Assembly (NCBI RefSeq): GCF_000350225.1
Contig: NW_005178985.1
Coordinates: forward strand, 62,001-126,000
Length of the DNA stretch: 64,000 bases
Direction: 5' to 3'
DNA from: Chondrus crispus
Taxonomy: Eukaryota > Rhodophyta > Florideophyceae > Gigartinales > Gigartinaceae
In this document: positions 9,474-19,794 of the stretch, one piece after another
Layout: each line of letters begins with the position of its first letter
Position numbering within the stretch: the stretch's first letter is position 1
Notes under the pieces: model-generated
What the model was told of the DNA's origin: nothing
What the model saw: the letters and a program-made list of their open reading frames with translations, nothing else
The model's database searches: none
Program-made: the position numbers and the translations under genes

Positions 9474-10646
9474 CTAGAAGCCAAGTCGCAATACAGACGA
9501 AATCACAACCTCCTCAAGGCGAGTCCCGTACCTTGCCGCAAAAACAGTAAAGTGTAGCCCCGGCGTCTTAGACTTGACAACAAGCCTGCGATAATACTTG
9601 GGGCTGTTCACGTACATGTTTTTCTTTGTACATCCCACAGTTGCGCAGTAGCTCCTCATCATCATCGGCCTTCTGTCATGCATCACGACGTGCGCTGGAG
9701 TCGCGCAACTATCGTTCGAATCGCATAGAACCGGTGCCACGAAATGAGTTTTGAAGACGAGATCCTCTTCACTGAGATGTGACAGAGCTCTTACATCGAT
9801 GCAATCCCACTGTGGCGGCACCGTGCCGACTGGGTTTGTTGATGGTAAACCGGTCGCACTGGTTGGAGTCGGTGAACTGATCGCACTGGTTGGAGCTGGT
9901 CTCCAAAATGACAATCTTCGCACGCTGTCTTTTGAGATGCAAAGAAACATCCCTATTTCCAAATCGGTTCTTTCGGCACATATTTCTGCTCTATCCGGAC
10001 AATCAGCGTCTGCTTCACACTCGGTCGGTAGCGTTGCAAAGCAATTGCAGAGCTCGTCACGATTATAGTTACATTCTTTGAACTCGTCATTGTCCAGCTT
10101 AAACTCGCATATGCGGGGGGCAATGCACTGAGAAGAAGCTTCACACTCATCGAGGGTGAATCCATCGGTTTGAACGGTAGCGGTGTTGTTGGCGACGAAG
10201 GCCTTACTTAAGCAGAATGGGCTCCCTTTGCGAATGGAAGCGCAGAGTTCCCCTTCTACACACTCATAACTGTATTCGCAGCTTTGGAATCCCTCTTCCG
10301 GGTTGCAGAGGCAATTGTCACTTTCGTTTGAACATGGAAAATTTTCTTCACCTTCTCCATCAGTGCATTCTCTTGATCCGACACAGCCTTGGTCCGGAGA
10401 GCATTCGTCACCCGTCAGGCCTGCTCGAACTTGCACTCCACCAACATCACCAGAACGCAATGTGAAGGCTCTTTTCAGCTTAAGCTTTGAGTGGGATATC
10501 CGAGACAACGGGTGAAGTCGAGCCTGATTCTTCGAAATCTGGCTCTTGATAAGAAGAGTAGTAGTATCAGATCGGTCGGCTTGAGTTCGAGACAAGACGA
10601 GCAGAAAAGACAATATTGCCATGAAAAAGGGGGTGCGCTTCATCAT
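9474..10646 (-). CDS. Secreted cysteine-rich repeat protein 3
   Basis: Predicted 390 residues. The frame stays open further upstream to 11153, but the start at 10646 is chosen because it gives the same signal peptide (MMKRTPFFMAILSFLLVLSR) and length as gene 2, and the DNA upstream matches the non-coding leader of genes 1 and 2. Layout: signal peptide, pro-like region, double cysteine module (GLTGDEC, CVEGELCAS, GFTLDEC, CNCFATLPTEC, CAERTD), a Ser/Thr/Pro linker, then the C-terminal domain from CIDVRALSHL to SVLRLGF, which is nearly identical to gene 2. The first half-module has diverged more from genes 1 and 2 than the C-terminal domain has, which suggests mosaic evolution by gene conversion. 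Likely extracellular; function unknown. Confidence 0.85.
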   Translation of the reverse strand: MMKRTPFFMAILSFLLVLSRTQADRSDTTTLLIKSQISKNQARLHPLSRISHSKLKLKRAFTLRSGDVGGVQVRAGLTGDECSPDQGCVGSRECTDGEGEENFPCSNESDNCLCNPEEGFQSCEYSYECVEGELCASIRKGSPFCLSKAFVANNTATVQTDGFTLDECEASSQCIAPRICEFKLDNDEFKECNYNRDELCNCFATLPTECEADADCPDRAEICAERTDLEIGMFLCISKDSVRRLSFWRPAPTSAISSPTPTSATGLPSTNPVGTVPPQWDCIDVRALSHLSEEDLVFKTHFVAPVLCDSNDSCATPAHVVMHDRRPMMMRSYCATVGCTKKNMYVNSPKYYRRLVVKSKTPGLHFTVFAARYGTRLEEVVISSVLRLGF

Positions 10647-11992
10647 CGGTTCACCAGTATAGGCGTATTGCAGTTTGAGAACCGAGATACAAAGGAAAAC
10701 ATTGTCGTCGCCAATTATATACCGGGGCCGCAGAGAATAAGGAGAGGGCGTGGCGGGGGACCAGGGAAGGGTTCGTATGCAGCGCAAGTGAAACCCACAA
10801 GCGCGGAAGATGTGGCGTTTCCAACGTGTGCAATGATGATGAGGTATTTTTGATACGCCTTCATCATTGCGCACGCTTTCGGACAAAGATGTTCTGAAGC
10901 TTGGCATACAGTACAAAAAATGGACGGTAATGGGGCCGGTACAAACGGGATCTGAAGAAAGGCAGCAATGCGATACGCTTGCTGCGGACAATGTTGCTGG
11001 CCTTGGAATACGATGTTCCCACAGACGAGGTGTGAACATGTAAGATTTCTGTAAAACACAGTGATAGTGCTCTTTCTGCAGGACTGTAGGATGCCTCTCA
11101 TCACAAGGCACAAAGCAGGAGCAAGCAAGCATATGATATATGAGACGTTCCATGTACTGTCACAAAATGCCTTTTCCGCAGCTTTTTGACCCCCGACATA
11201 GCTCCAAGCAGAAGTAAGCTTACGCAAGGGCGCCCTGATGAAACACTGTATTCCGGAAGAGGTCAAGAAAAATGTTTTTGCCGAAATCGGGGACGCCCGT
11301 TTTGCGAGGCGGTATGAATGGGGCAACACGGGCAGGCCAGATGTGTTAGCAGAGAAGGAGGTCCTGCTGTGGCACAAGGAAGAGGGGAGGACAATTGGGG
11401 CGGCATCGGGCAGAGTGCCGTATACCTCGGGTGTTGCGAGACAGGAGCATGGAAGATTGAAAGGAAAGCGTGAGGTAAGTTGACGGGGAGGAAGTACAAG
11501 TGATTACATATTTCGTGACAAGGACAGAGAGGGAAGCGCAGCCGGCGTGAGCTGTTCCCGGGAGGGAGGGGGTTGGGTGTGACAGAGGCAGCAATAGGAG
11601 AGAGTCGAGGCGAAAGGCTGCCGGTGCGCGTACGGACACTGTGAAGAAGGTAAAGAAGGGCGCAAGAGAAGAGCAAAGTCTGCGCGAATGATAGAAGGTA
11701 AACGCGGGGTGCGAATTTGGATTTCAATCGTTCTTCGGGAAGTTGAGGCAAATCAGTTTTGGCGAGACGTGTTGCCGTGGGCGGGCGGAGATCAAAGTAC
11801 TGTAGAGGTTAATCGTGGGCGGAAGCCGCGCGTGGCGGTCGTAGTGCTGTACTTGTGAAACAAATTTATGATACGGAGGCGCATCCATTTATCTTGTTGC
11901 TGGATGCGTCAGAACCTGTCTTTCTTTATGATACACTTTATGTAAGGGTTGGGTACAGTAGTACCAAGGGTACAGTATATACAGTACCTGTA
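10647..11992. other. Upstream region of cysteine-rich gene 3; no separate gene
   Basis: The first 220 bp resemble the leaders of genes 1 and 2. A conserved block lies at 10938-10971. The part 11330-11710 is weakly similar to 4700-5050. Open frames on both strands overlap and look like chance. Confidence 0.5.
10938..10971 (-). promoter_or_regulatory. Conserved upstream block, copy 3
   Basis: Plus-strand core ACAAACGGGATCTGAAGAAA then GGCAGCAATG, about 290 bp before the gene 3 start. It is more diverged than copies 1 and 2, as is the surrounding DNA, yet the core is still clear. Confidence 0.4.
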
Positions 11993-12579
11993 CAGAGTAA
12001 AGTCTCGATAAGCTATGTAACCGGTTACCTCATAGGATGAACTGTCCCGGTGCAGTGGACCAAAAGGCTGTGAGGGAGGCGCCACCCCGCTTTTTTGGCC
12101 CAGAAACGACGGCTTCGTATTTCTAAGGTTAAGCAGACTCGCTAGAATGAATTACGCGATATAATGAACATAACAAGCATGAAAAAACAAGAGTTCACTT
12201 TGCCGGGGCCTAAATGCACAATAGAAACTAACCGTCAACGACTACAGAAGCTATCAATACGTCTTTGCTTGCTATAAAAATAGAGGGAAGGCCGATTCAC
12301 AACGGGAAGAGTTGTGGATGTCCGAATGCGCCCGTCGACGTCGCCCGTCGACACACAGGGTCAAAGCAAGTGAAAGCAAGTGAAAGCAAGTGAAAGCAAG
12401 TGAAATCAAGTGACGTTGTGTGCCTCGCTGTACCTGTACGACGGCTACACGTGTACATGAGCAGTTATGCCACTGTTCGCAGTGGAGTTCATGTGAACTG
12501 GCTCGGAAAGGCGAACTCTCAGTGGGTTGCTTGCTCGGAAGCGCCACATTTCGGTTCACCATATCGAGACTTTACTCTG
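11993..12579. mobile_element. Pogo/Tigger-like MITE, copy A
   Basis: A 587-bp element bounded by the TIR CAGAGTAAAGTCTCGATA (left) and its reverse complement (right), each flanked by TA (11991-11992, 12580-12581), the target duplication of the Tc1/mariner/pogo group. Subterminal DNA of about 150-200 bp at each end matches copy B at 36396-37325 in inverted orientation, but the transposase remnant of copy B is missing here. A run of 10-bp tandem repeats lies inside. Non-autonomous; the transposase source is not in the window. Confidence 0.85.
12361..12412. repeat. 10-bp tandem repeat inside the MITE
   Basis: Five units of the form TGAAAGCAAG with one or two changes in the outer units. It lies inside pogo-like copy A and is absent from copy B, so it probably expanded after the copies separated. 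Confidence 0.85.
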
Positions 12580-12581
12580 TA

Positions 12582-13411
12582 CTGTAGTCCAGTATTCTGT
12601 GTCACTCATAAAAAGAGTACAGAGTATCCAGATATCCGTCGGTATGAGCTAGCATTCGCAACAATGACTATTGTGGATACTCGTCATATGCATTATTCAA
12701 TAGTCATGTCTAGGCCCTGAGGACAAGTTTTTATTCAAAGCTTCAAGTTTATTGGTTGCGACAACTGTACATACCGTAAAGCACACAGAAGGCTCAGCTT
12801 CACTACGAGAAGCAAGGCAGGCAAGCAAGGCAGGGGGACAGACAGTCAACTTTACCCTTGGTACAGTACCACGACTTACTCATGCGTAGCAGAGTGCACA
12901 CGAGTGAGCTACAGTACACAGTACCCTTAAGGGTACCACTGGTACTGTACCCTTGGGTACAGGACCCAGAAGGGTACCCTGTACCCTTGGTACGGTACAC
13001 GATAACACTGCGTCTTCAGCATACTGTACCCGAAGGGTACCGTACTTGCGCAATACCGTACCTTCGAAGGTACGGTATGTTGATTTACTGGGCTACAAAT
13101 TTCGAGTACTGTACTGCCACGATACTCCGCCCATTACAAGATGCCATCATCACAATACGGTGATCTAAACATTCCTTTCCAACCACTCCGAGAGCCCGAC
13201 TCGTCGTTTCATACACGACAGCAGGATGTCTGGTGCTGTCCTCCCGTAGATCTCACACGCCTCACGCCTTTACCTCAACTTTGACGTCTTTCACGTCAAC
13301 ATATTTCCATGCGTAACTCGATAATGTACCTTGCGTTCTTGATAAACTCACACCACGTCCGGATCGACCCATTCGCTCCACTACATACAATACCTGAACA
13401 TTCTTTCTCGT
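12582..13411. other. GTAC-rich region and 3' flank of cysteine-rich gene 4
   Basis: No gene. From 12855 to 13080 the DNA is dense with GTAC-containing near-palindromes (GGGTACC, GTACAGTAC, CCTTCGAAGG). From 13140 it resembles the 3' flanks of genes 2 and 3. Confidence 0.6.
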
Positions 13412-15067
13412 CTAGAAGCCAAGTCGCAATACAGACGAAATCACAACCTCTTCAAGGCGAGTCCCATACCTTGCCGCAAAAACAGTAAAGTGTAGCCCCG
13501 GCGTCTTAGACTTGACAAAAAGCCTGCGATAATACTTGGGGCTGTTCACGTACATGTTTTTCTTTGTACATCCCACAGTTGCGCAGTAGCTTCTCATCAT
13601 CATCGGCCTTCCGTCATGCATCACGACGTGCGCTGGAGTCGCGCAACTATCGTTCGAATCGCATAGAACCGGTGCCACGAAATGAGTTTTGAAGACGAGA
13701 TCCTCTTCCCTGAGATGTGACAGAGCTCTTACATCGATACAATCCGACTGTGGCGGCAACGTGCCGACTGGCCTTGGTGATGGTATACTGATCGCACTGG
13801 TTGGAGCCGGTGAAGTCGATTCCGTAACAGTAGGAGCTGGTCTCCAAAATGACAGCCTTCGTACACTATCTTCTGAGACGCAGAGGAACGATTCTAATTC
13901 GTTATCAGTTCTTTCCGCACATATTTCTCCCCTATCCGGACAATCGGCGTTTGTTTCACACTCGGTCAGTGGCAATGCAAAGCAATGACAGAGCTCGTCA
14001 TGATTATAGTTACATTCTTTGAGCTCGTCATTGTCCAGAAAAATCTCGCACATGCGCGGGGCAATACACTGAGAAGACGTTTCACAATCATCCCAGGTGA
14101 GTCCATCCGTTTGAACGGTAGCCGTATCTTCGCCAACGAAGGTCTCACTTCTGCAGATTGGTTCCTGTCCGTCAGTGGAAGCGCAAACTTCCCCTTCTGT
14201 GCACTCGTAACTATACTTACAGTTTTGCAATCTCTGGCCCGTGGGAGTAGCGGAAGGCGATGAATTCGGTTCAGTACTAGGCTCTGGGGAGGGAATTGCA
14301 GGATTCTCGGTTGAGGCTGGGCTCCAAAATGACAGCCGTCCTACGCTATCCCTTGAGATGCAAAGAAAATATCCTAATTCCCTATCAGTTCTTTCCGCAC
14401 ATATTTCTCCCCTATCCGCACAATCGGCGCTTGTTTCACACCTGGTCAGTTCCGTTGCAAAGCAGTTGCAGAGCTTGTCATGATTATAGTTACATTCCTT
14501 GAGCTCATCATTATCCAGCACAGCCTCACATATGCGCGGGGCAATACACTGATAAGAAGCTTTACACGCATCGAAGGTGAGGCCATCGGTTTGAGCGGCA
14601 TCGGACCTTTCGGTGACGAAGGCCTTGCTAGCGCACATTGGGTTCCCGGTGTCAATGGAAGCGCATACTTCCCCTTCTACACATTCATAACTGTATTCGC
14701 AGCTTTCGGATCCCTCTTCCGGGAAGCAGAAGCAATAGTCACTTTCGTTTGAACATGGGAAAGATTCTCCATCTTCTATATCAATGCATTCTCTTGATCC
14801 GACACAGTCTAGGTCCGGAGAGCATTCGTCACCCGTCAGGCCCTCTCGAACTTGAACTCCAACAACATCAGCAGAACGCAGTGTATAGGCTCTTATCGGC
14901 TGAAGCTTAGGGTGGGATATCTGAGACAACGAGCGAAGTCGAGCTTGATTCTTCGCAATATTGCTCTTAGCAAGAAGAATACTAGTATCAGGTCTGTCGG
15001 CTTGAGTACGAGACAAGACGAGCAGAAAGGACAATGCTGTCAGGAAGACGAGGGTACGCATCGTCAC
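13412..15067 (-). CDS. Secreted cysteine-rich repeat protein 4 (two double modules plus C-terminal domain)
   Basis: Predicted 551 residues. Signal peptide MTMRTLVFLTALSFLLVLSR, then the pro-like region, a first double module (GLTGDEC, CVEGEVCAS, GLTFDAC, CNCFATELTRC, CAERTD), a Ser/Pro/Thr linker near residue 255, and a second module set (YSYECTEGEVCAS, GLTWDDCETSSQC, CHCFALPLTEC, CAERTD). A second linker leads into the full C-terminal domain (CIDVRALSHL to SVLRLGF), which is nearly identical to genes 2 and 3 although the N-terminal modules differ more. This is the longest family member here and may show the ancestral full layout: gene 1 has the same two sets but no C-terminal domain, and genes 2 and 3 have one set. 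The shared upstream block occurs twice in its promoter region. Function unknown. Confidence 0.85.
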   Translation of the reverse strand: MTMRTLVFLTALSFLLVLSRTQADRPDTSILLAKSNIAKNQARLRSLSQISHPKLQPIRAYTLRSADVVGVQVREGLTGDECSPDLDCVGSRECIDIEDGESFPCSNESDYCFCFPEEGSESCEYSYECVEGEVCASIDTGNPMCASKAFVTERSDAAQTDGLTFDACKASYQCIAPRICEAVLDNDELKECNYNHDKLCNCFATELTRCETSADCADRGEICAERTDRELGYFLCISRDSVGRLSFWSPASTENPAIPSPEPSTEPNSSPSATPTGQRLQNCKYSYECTEGEVCASTDGQEPICRSETFVGEDTATVQTDGLTWDDCETSSQCIAPRMCEIFLDNDELKECNYNHDELCHCFALPLTECETNADCPDRGEICAERTDNELESFLCVSEDSVRRLSFWRPAPTVTESTSPAPTSAISIPSPRPVGTLPPQSDCIDVRALSHLREEDLVFKTHFVAPVLCDSNDSCATPAHVVMHDGRPMMMRSYCATVGCTKKNMYVNSPKYYRRLFVKSKTPGLHFTVFAARYGTRLEEVVISSVLRLGF

Positions 15068-16113
15068 CGGTCCAACAGTAGAGGTGCGTTGCAGTTGCGA
15101 TACAAGGCGAAGAAAGAGGACTGAGAGAGGGAACGGGAGGGTGTGTGGAGTTTGTGGTGACGGACGCTGATGTTTTCAAACAAGGGATGTGGAGCAAGAA
15201 TTTGCTGCCTTTTTATGCCTGGGAAAGCGGTTACCTTCGGAAGCGCTGCTGTTGAAAAGTACCATTTTGAAGCTGGAATGGTCATCTTGTACTGTGTGCG
15301 GGGTGTAGGGTACAAACGAGATCTCAAGAAGGGCAACAATGGCGTGCGCTCCAGTGCAGCGGGTGTAGGGTACAGTACAAACGAGATCTCAAGAAGGGCA
15401 ACAATGGCGTGCACTCCAGTGCGGGCATTGTTGCTCTTCTTTGGACATTGCTGCCTGATGAAGACAGTCATCTTCATCTGTGCTCTAAAAAGTTGTTTGT
15501 TTGCTTTACAAATATGCTGGCTTCAATGACATCTTTTGTGTGTACAGTACCGTTGGTACGGTAAGCCGTTCGGTACAGCAAGGTACAGTTGAATAATTCC
15601 TTCAAAGCACTGCGACGAGTATCCACCGGATGTATTCTAGGGCACAATACAGAAGGCACAGAGATGCCGGCCCTTTTCCCGGACTGTTTTGTGCTGTTTG
15701 ACCCTATACGTGTTTTACACCAACCATAAAGGGGGAAATTTTCACACATTACATGATTGTTCATGCTGTCTTGCGTACAGTACAAGAGGGTAGGATGGAT
15801 GGTGCGTTTTAATATTTTTGTGAAGTTGTTCATTCATTCCTTCCTTGCTTCCAGTCTAAAGCACTACGTTTGCGCAGCTACTGTATCGAGCAGATGAGAG
15901 GAGATGGCACCAGGGGGGAGAGCGGCGACGGGGAGACGAAAAGGAGTAGGAAGGAAGAATGAAGCCAACAAATATGCGTACCCCCTTTTAGGCCAAATAA
16001 AACGGACAACAGTTACGTCTCCATTTGCGAAGTACCGCCTGCTGAAGGCGCCCAATCTCAGGACCCAGGGACTCAGACTCGAATCTCAGGCTGAGATCAT
16101 ACCCTTCGAAGGG
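15068..16113. other. Upstream region of cysteine-rich gene 4; no separate gene
   Basis: Contains the doubled conserved block (15301-15422) and several GTAC-rich strings around 15540-15590. No protein or RNA gene is supported. Confidence 0.5.
15301..15422. repeat. Two-unit tandem repeat of about 60 bp carrying the conserved upstream block
   Basis: Units 15301-15358 and 15361-15422 differ by a small GTACA insertion and one base change. Each holds the core ACAAACGAGATCTCAAGAAG then GGCAACAATGG, the block seen once upstream of genes 1, 2 and 3. The duplication doubles a possible regulatory element before gene 4. Confidence 0.75.
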
Positions 16114-16288
16114 TACCCTTCCCCAAAAGGGTAATTTGGAGTAAACTTTGAAATATGGCAAAAACAAACAGATTTATTAGTAGGATATAAAAACGCTCGG
16201 CCCCATGACATACAAAACTGGGTCAAAAGTTCGTTGGTAGCTTCAGATTGGTCAGAAAACGGATATTATTTGAGATATTCACATTTGT

Positions 16289-16645
16289 CTATTCATCACA
16301 AGTGGCCTCCTTTTGAGGAAGGAGAGGGCAATTTGGAGTGTCTATGTCATGCGCATGAAGCGTGACCAGCGCCTCCACGACATCGTTCTCTTCCATGGAA
16401 CGTTCTCCCAAAGATGCCACTACGGTCTCCGGTGCTGATCTGCATCGCTTGGACCGGTCAGAACACTTAAGACCTTGGGGGAAAGCAGCTTGTGCATTGG
16501 AAATCGCCAATTTTCGTATCTTTTTCATCCTTTTGGCTTCTTCTTTTTGAAGCCTCATATGTTCTCTTTGCGCCTTTTTACGCTTCTTAAGCTCCTCTTT
16601 TGCCTCTTTGGCAGCAGCAGCGGCAACTTGGCGTTCTTGGGCCAT
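16289..16645 (-). CDS. Lysine-rich coiled-coil ORF inside the TIR element
   Basis: Predicted 118 residues starting MAQERQVAAAAAKEAKEELK. The first 45 residues are a strongly charged Ala/Lys/Glu helix, then a linker of no recognised type. It may be the remnant C-terminal tail of the element's own transposase, since such tails are often charged, or a captured host fragment. No catalytic motif is present, so it cannot be an active transposase by itself. Confidence 0.35.
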   Translation of the reverse strand: MAQERQVAAAAAKEAKEELKKRKKAQREHMRLQKEEAKRMKKIRKLAISNAQAAFPQGLKCSDRSKRCRSAPETVVASLGERSMEENDVVEALVTLHAHDIDTPNCPLLPQKEATCDE

Positions 16646-16716
16646 TCATGCAGGACGGAATTTACCCGTCAAGGAATTTCGCTACCTAAGGATTCTTATA
16701 GTTAGAACTGTCGTTG

Positions 16717-16872
<156 letters not shown>

Positions 16873-17046
16873 CATGTGTCAAATATAGAGCGGGGGGGTT
16901 CCATGTTGCAGCACTGGGCACGCCCAGATTCAGCCTGTTTTCCTTTCCCGTTCACAACTGTGCGGTTCAACATACTATAATTTTCGAAAAAATCAACGCT
17001 CTCCAAATTACCCTTTTTCTCCAAATTACCCTTTTGGGGAAGGGTA

Positions 17047-18204
17047 CTTGTACAGTACATGCCAAGTCTGAGTCGGGAATCTGAGCATCTCGTTTCCTCA
17101 TGGGGCCAGTACGAAACAGATGTATTGTTGCCGCATTCCTATTGGCTTGTGCTCCGGAATATCACTGGCCCGCAACTGTCCCCGAGGCCTCCTCCATTTG
17201 TACCGTAAACTTTACGTGTACTGTACTGCAGTGTCGCTCGCATAAGCCAAAAGCTGTTGTACCCTTCGAAGGGTACAGAGGCGCCTCCGGAAATTTTTTT
17301 TTTCTTTTTTGTGCACAAAGAATGAGTTTTGCCACGGAAATGCTTGCGCACATAATGTGCGTCCCCCTACTGTACGCATGCTTTGTACTCACACCGGACG
17401 CCGGCGATGACGCCGTCAGAGCTCAAACTACAGTGTGTGCTGTGAGCTGAGCTGATATCGGAAAGAGAGACATGGCTGTGTTGGGACAGGCTCTGACCAG
17501 GCCCACCCTGTCAATAAACAAACATTTTCAAGAACTGAACTTGCTACGTGCACGCTCCTTATCTACTAATTGACAAAAACAGAGATATCATATGATAGAT
17601 GCGATACATGTCGTCGCAGAACTCCCGTCTTTGCCTTGCAACGTAAGAGACTTGTATACTAGTAGAGTAGATCTCTTACCAGGAGGGTAGGCTGCTGTTA
17701 GCATGGTGTGTGCACGTGTGCAAGAAAAGGATGCTTTCCCCCATGTGAAGAGCTGAAGCATATCAGAATTGGAAGCAGGCTGCAACGTAAGCATGTAGTG
17801 GAGCACAGCCGCAGTCTTTCTCTCTTGGCATGGCGATGAGTTATACTGTAACTGGTGGATGCGTGCAGGTGCCCGCAGCAACACGTTACGTTGACACGAG
17901 CTTTTAATACCAAGGGTAGTCCTTGTACTACAGTATCAGATGTACGCCTCTGATTGCGGGGATAAGACCAGTCATCTCAAGGGCAATGTCACGCCGCGAA
18001 AGACGTCTGCTCCACATGACGAAATACATTGTGTAGAGTCGCGAGTACCCCACTGTGTGAACGTCGAGGCTTGTCACGCAGTCAAAAAGCTTGGGCATAG
18101 CTGCCATAGATTCTTCTTACTTCTTAGGCTCTCAAATTTGCCCCGGATGTTTCCGTAAAGACTAGGAGGGATCGAATATCAAGTGATCGGTCTTGAAATA
18201 GATG
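17047..18204. other. Intergenic, no gene seen
   Basis: Several GTAC palindromes (for example near 17260-17275) and a T-run near 17290-17310. Overlapping short open frames on both strands show no recognisable protein. Confidence 0.5.
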
Positions 18205-19794
18205 TTAGAACCCATGTCGAATAACTGATGATAGTATTCTCTCCTCTATCAAAGTCCCATACCTTGCAGCGAACGAAGTAAACTGGAGACCATTGGTGTA
18301 GGTCTCAACCGTCATTCCGCGGCGATATCTTGGACTATTTACTAGCATCGCCATTTCCTTGCAGCTGACAATGGAGCAGTAAGATTTCATCATCATCGTC
18401 TCATCATTGAAGATGACCATGTGTGCAGGAGTAGCACAGCTTTCATTTTTGTCGCAGAGGACGGTCGCATGAGCATGCTTTTTAAATATTAGCTCTTCCG
18501 CCGCCAAATGCGATAATATTCTAGCATCTATGCAGACGAATGGCTCTGGTGTGTCGGCGGGAGGAGGATTGGAAGTGATCAACGGGGTAGGTGACGGTGT
18601 AACAGGCTCGAAAAAGTCTAGAACTTCTTCGGCTCTTTGAGAAATACAGAACAGACGTGATCTCCCAACGTCTGTCCTTTCCGCACATATCTCCCCAGAC
18701 GCTTCGCAATCTGCATTGCTAGCACAAGATATGACTCTGTCGGGAATGCAGTTACATATTGATTCTTGATCGTTGTTACATTCCAGCCTTGCTTCTTCCT
18801 TGGTTACGATCTCACAAGTTCTCTCTCCTTTGCATTCGTCTGTCGATCGACAGGGATCCCAGGTAAGACCGCCGGTTGTGAAGGGTGGAGTACTTGACGA
18901 GGCGGAAGACGTGTTAGCGGGATTCTCTTCGTCGATCGGTTTAGGCTGTGGCGTAGATAATGGTTCGTCTGATGAAGCCGCCGGTTCGGTTGGCTTCGGG
19001 GTCAGGCTCACAACAGGCTCCGGGGCGACGGAGGGTGTCTCGCTACGACAAAGTGACGTCAAGAAGACCTCCCTTTCTTCTGCTACTTTTGAGACGCAAA
19101 ACTGAAGTCCGCCTTGTGTGACATCGGTCTTATTGGCACAGACCTCGTCTGGATGGCTGCATTGCGTGCAGCTTACACAGTCTTCAATAGAGCCGAAGCA
19201 GTAGCACTCCGGTCGGTCGCCAAGGCACTCATTTTGATCATCTGGTAGGACAGACCTGCATTCTCGATTTCCTTCGCAGTCGGTCGTAGTTACGCACGCG
19301 TCCCACGTCAGCCCTCTGTAGATTCGTTCAAATTGGGTGATGTTGCTGTCGACATAGTCTTTCTCGGCACAAAGCGCGGACCCTTCAGTCGGAATGCCAT
19401 CTAGCACGAATACAGCGCAGACTTCCCCTGGAGTGCAGTCGGAATTTCGCTTGCATTCCAGTGCGGGAATTGGGGCGCAGACGCATAGCTTGCCGTCGCA
19501 CTTTTCACCCTGGCCGTCGGTGCAAAGGCGGGGATGGAGACAGTCCGAATCTCTTTTGCAGCCCTGTCCCGTGAGATTGCGGCCGTTGTCAGATCGCGAC
19601 AGTGAAGGAAGTTTGAGATGGGCGGTTTGTTGTTCATACGAGAGAGAGTGAAGGGAACGAAGTTTGACACGGGAAGAGTGATTGAAGTCTGGGACAGACT
19701 TGAGGCGAGTGGATGTGGAATATGTGAGATGAGAAGCTTTCGAGGAAGGAGGTATCAAGAGAAAAACGATAAAGAAAAGGATTCGGGTGTGCAT
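18205..19794 (-). CDS. Secreted cysteine-rich repeat protein 5 (diverged member)
   Basis: Predicted 529 residues, starting MHTRILFFIVFLLIPPSSKA, a signal peptide. It is clearly related to genes 1-4 but much more diverged. It has cysteine-rich modules (GQGCKRDSDC, GLTWDACVTTTDC, CSHPDEVCANKTDV), a long Pro/Thr/Ser/Glu linker around residues 265-300, another module (GLTWDPCRSTDEC, CEASGEICAERTD), a second linker, and the C-terminal domain CIDARILSHL to SSVIRHGF. Comparing that domain with gene 2 shows what is kept: CID, LSHL, VLCD, SCATPAH, MMM, SYC, VNSP, FAARYGT and the final SSV-R-GF. This supports a real folded domain. It has none of the upstream or downstream DNA shared by genes 1-4, so it is an older duplicate. 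Function unknown. Confidence 0.85.
   Translation of the reverse strand: MHTRILFFIVFLLIPPSSKASHLTYSTSTRLKSVPDFNHSSRVKLRSLHSLSYEQQTAHLKLPSLSRSDNGRNLTGQGCKRDSDCLHPRLCTDGQGEKCDGKLCVCAPIPALECKRNSDCTPGEVCAVFVLDGIPTEGSALCAEKDYVDSNITQFERIYRGLTWDACVTTTDCEGNRECRSVLPDDQNECLGDRPECYCFGSIEDCVSCTQCSHPDEVCANKTDVTQGGLQFCVSKVAEEREVFLTSLCRSETPSVAPEPVVSLTPKPTEPAASSDEPLSTPQPKPIDEENPANTSSASSSTPPFTTGGLTWDPCRSTDECKGERTCEIVTKEEARLECNNDQESICNCIPDRVISCASNADCEASGEICAERTDVGRSRLFCISQRAEEVLDFFEPVTPSPTPLITSNPPPADTPEPFVCIDARILSHLAAEELIFKKHAHATVLCDKNESCATPAHMVIFNDETMMMKSYCSIVSCKEMAMLVNSPRYRRGMTVETYTNGLQFTSFAARYGTLIEERILSSVIRHGF

Noticed and set aside
10647-11153. N-terminal extension of cysteine-rich protein 3
   Set aside because: It would put a non-conserved stretch before a good signal peptide; the DNA matches the non-coding leader of genes 1 and 2.
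12361-12412. CRISPR-like array from the 10-bp repeats
   Set aside because: Direct tandem units without spacers in a eukaryotic MITE; a simple minisatellite.
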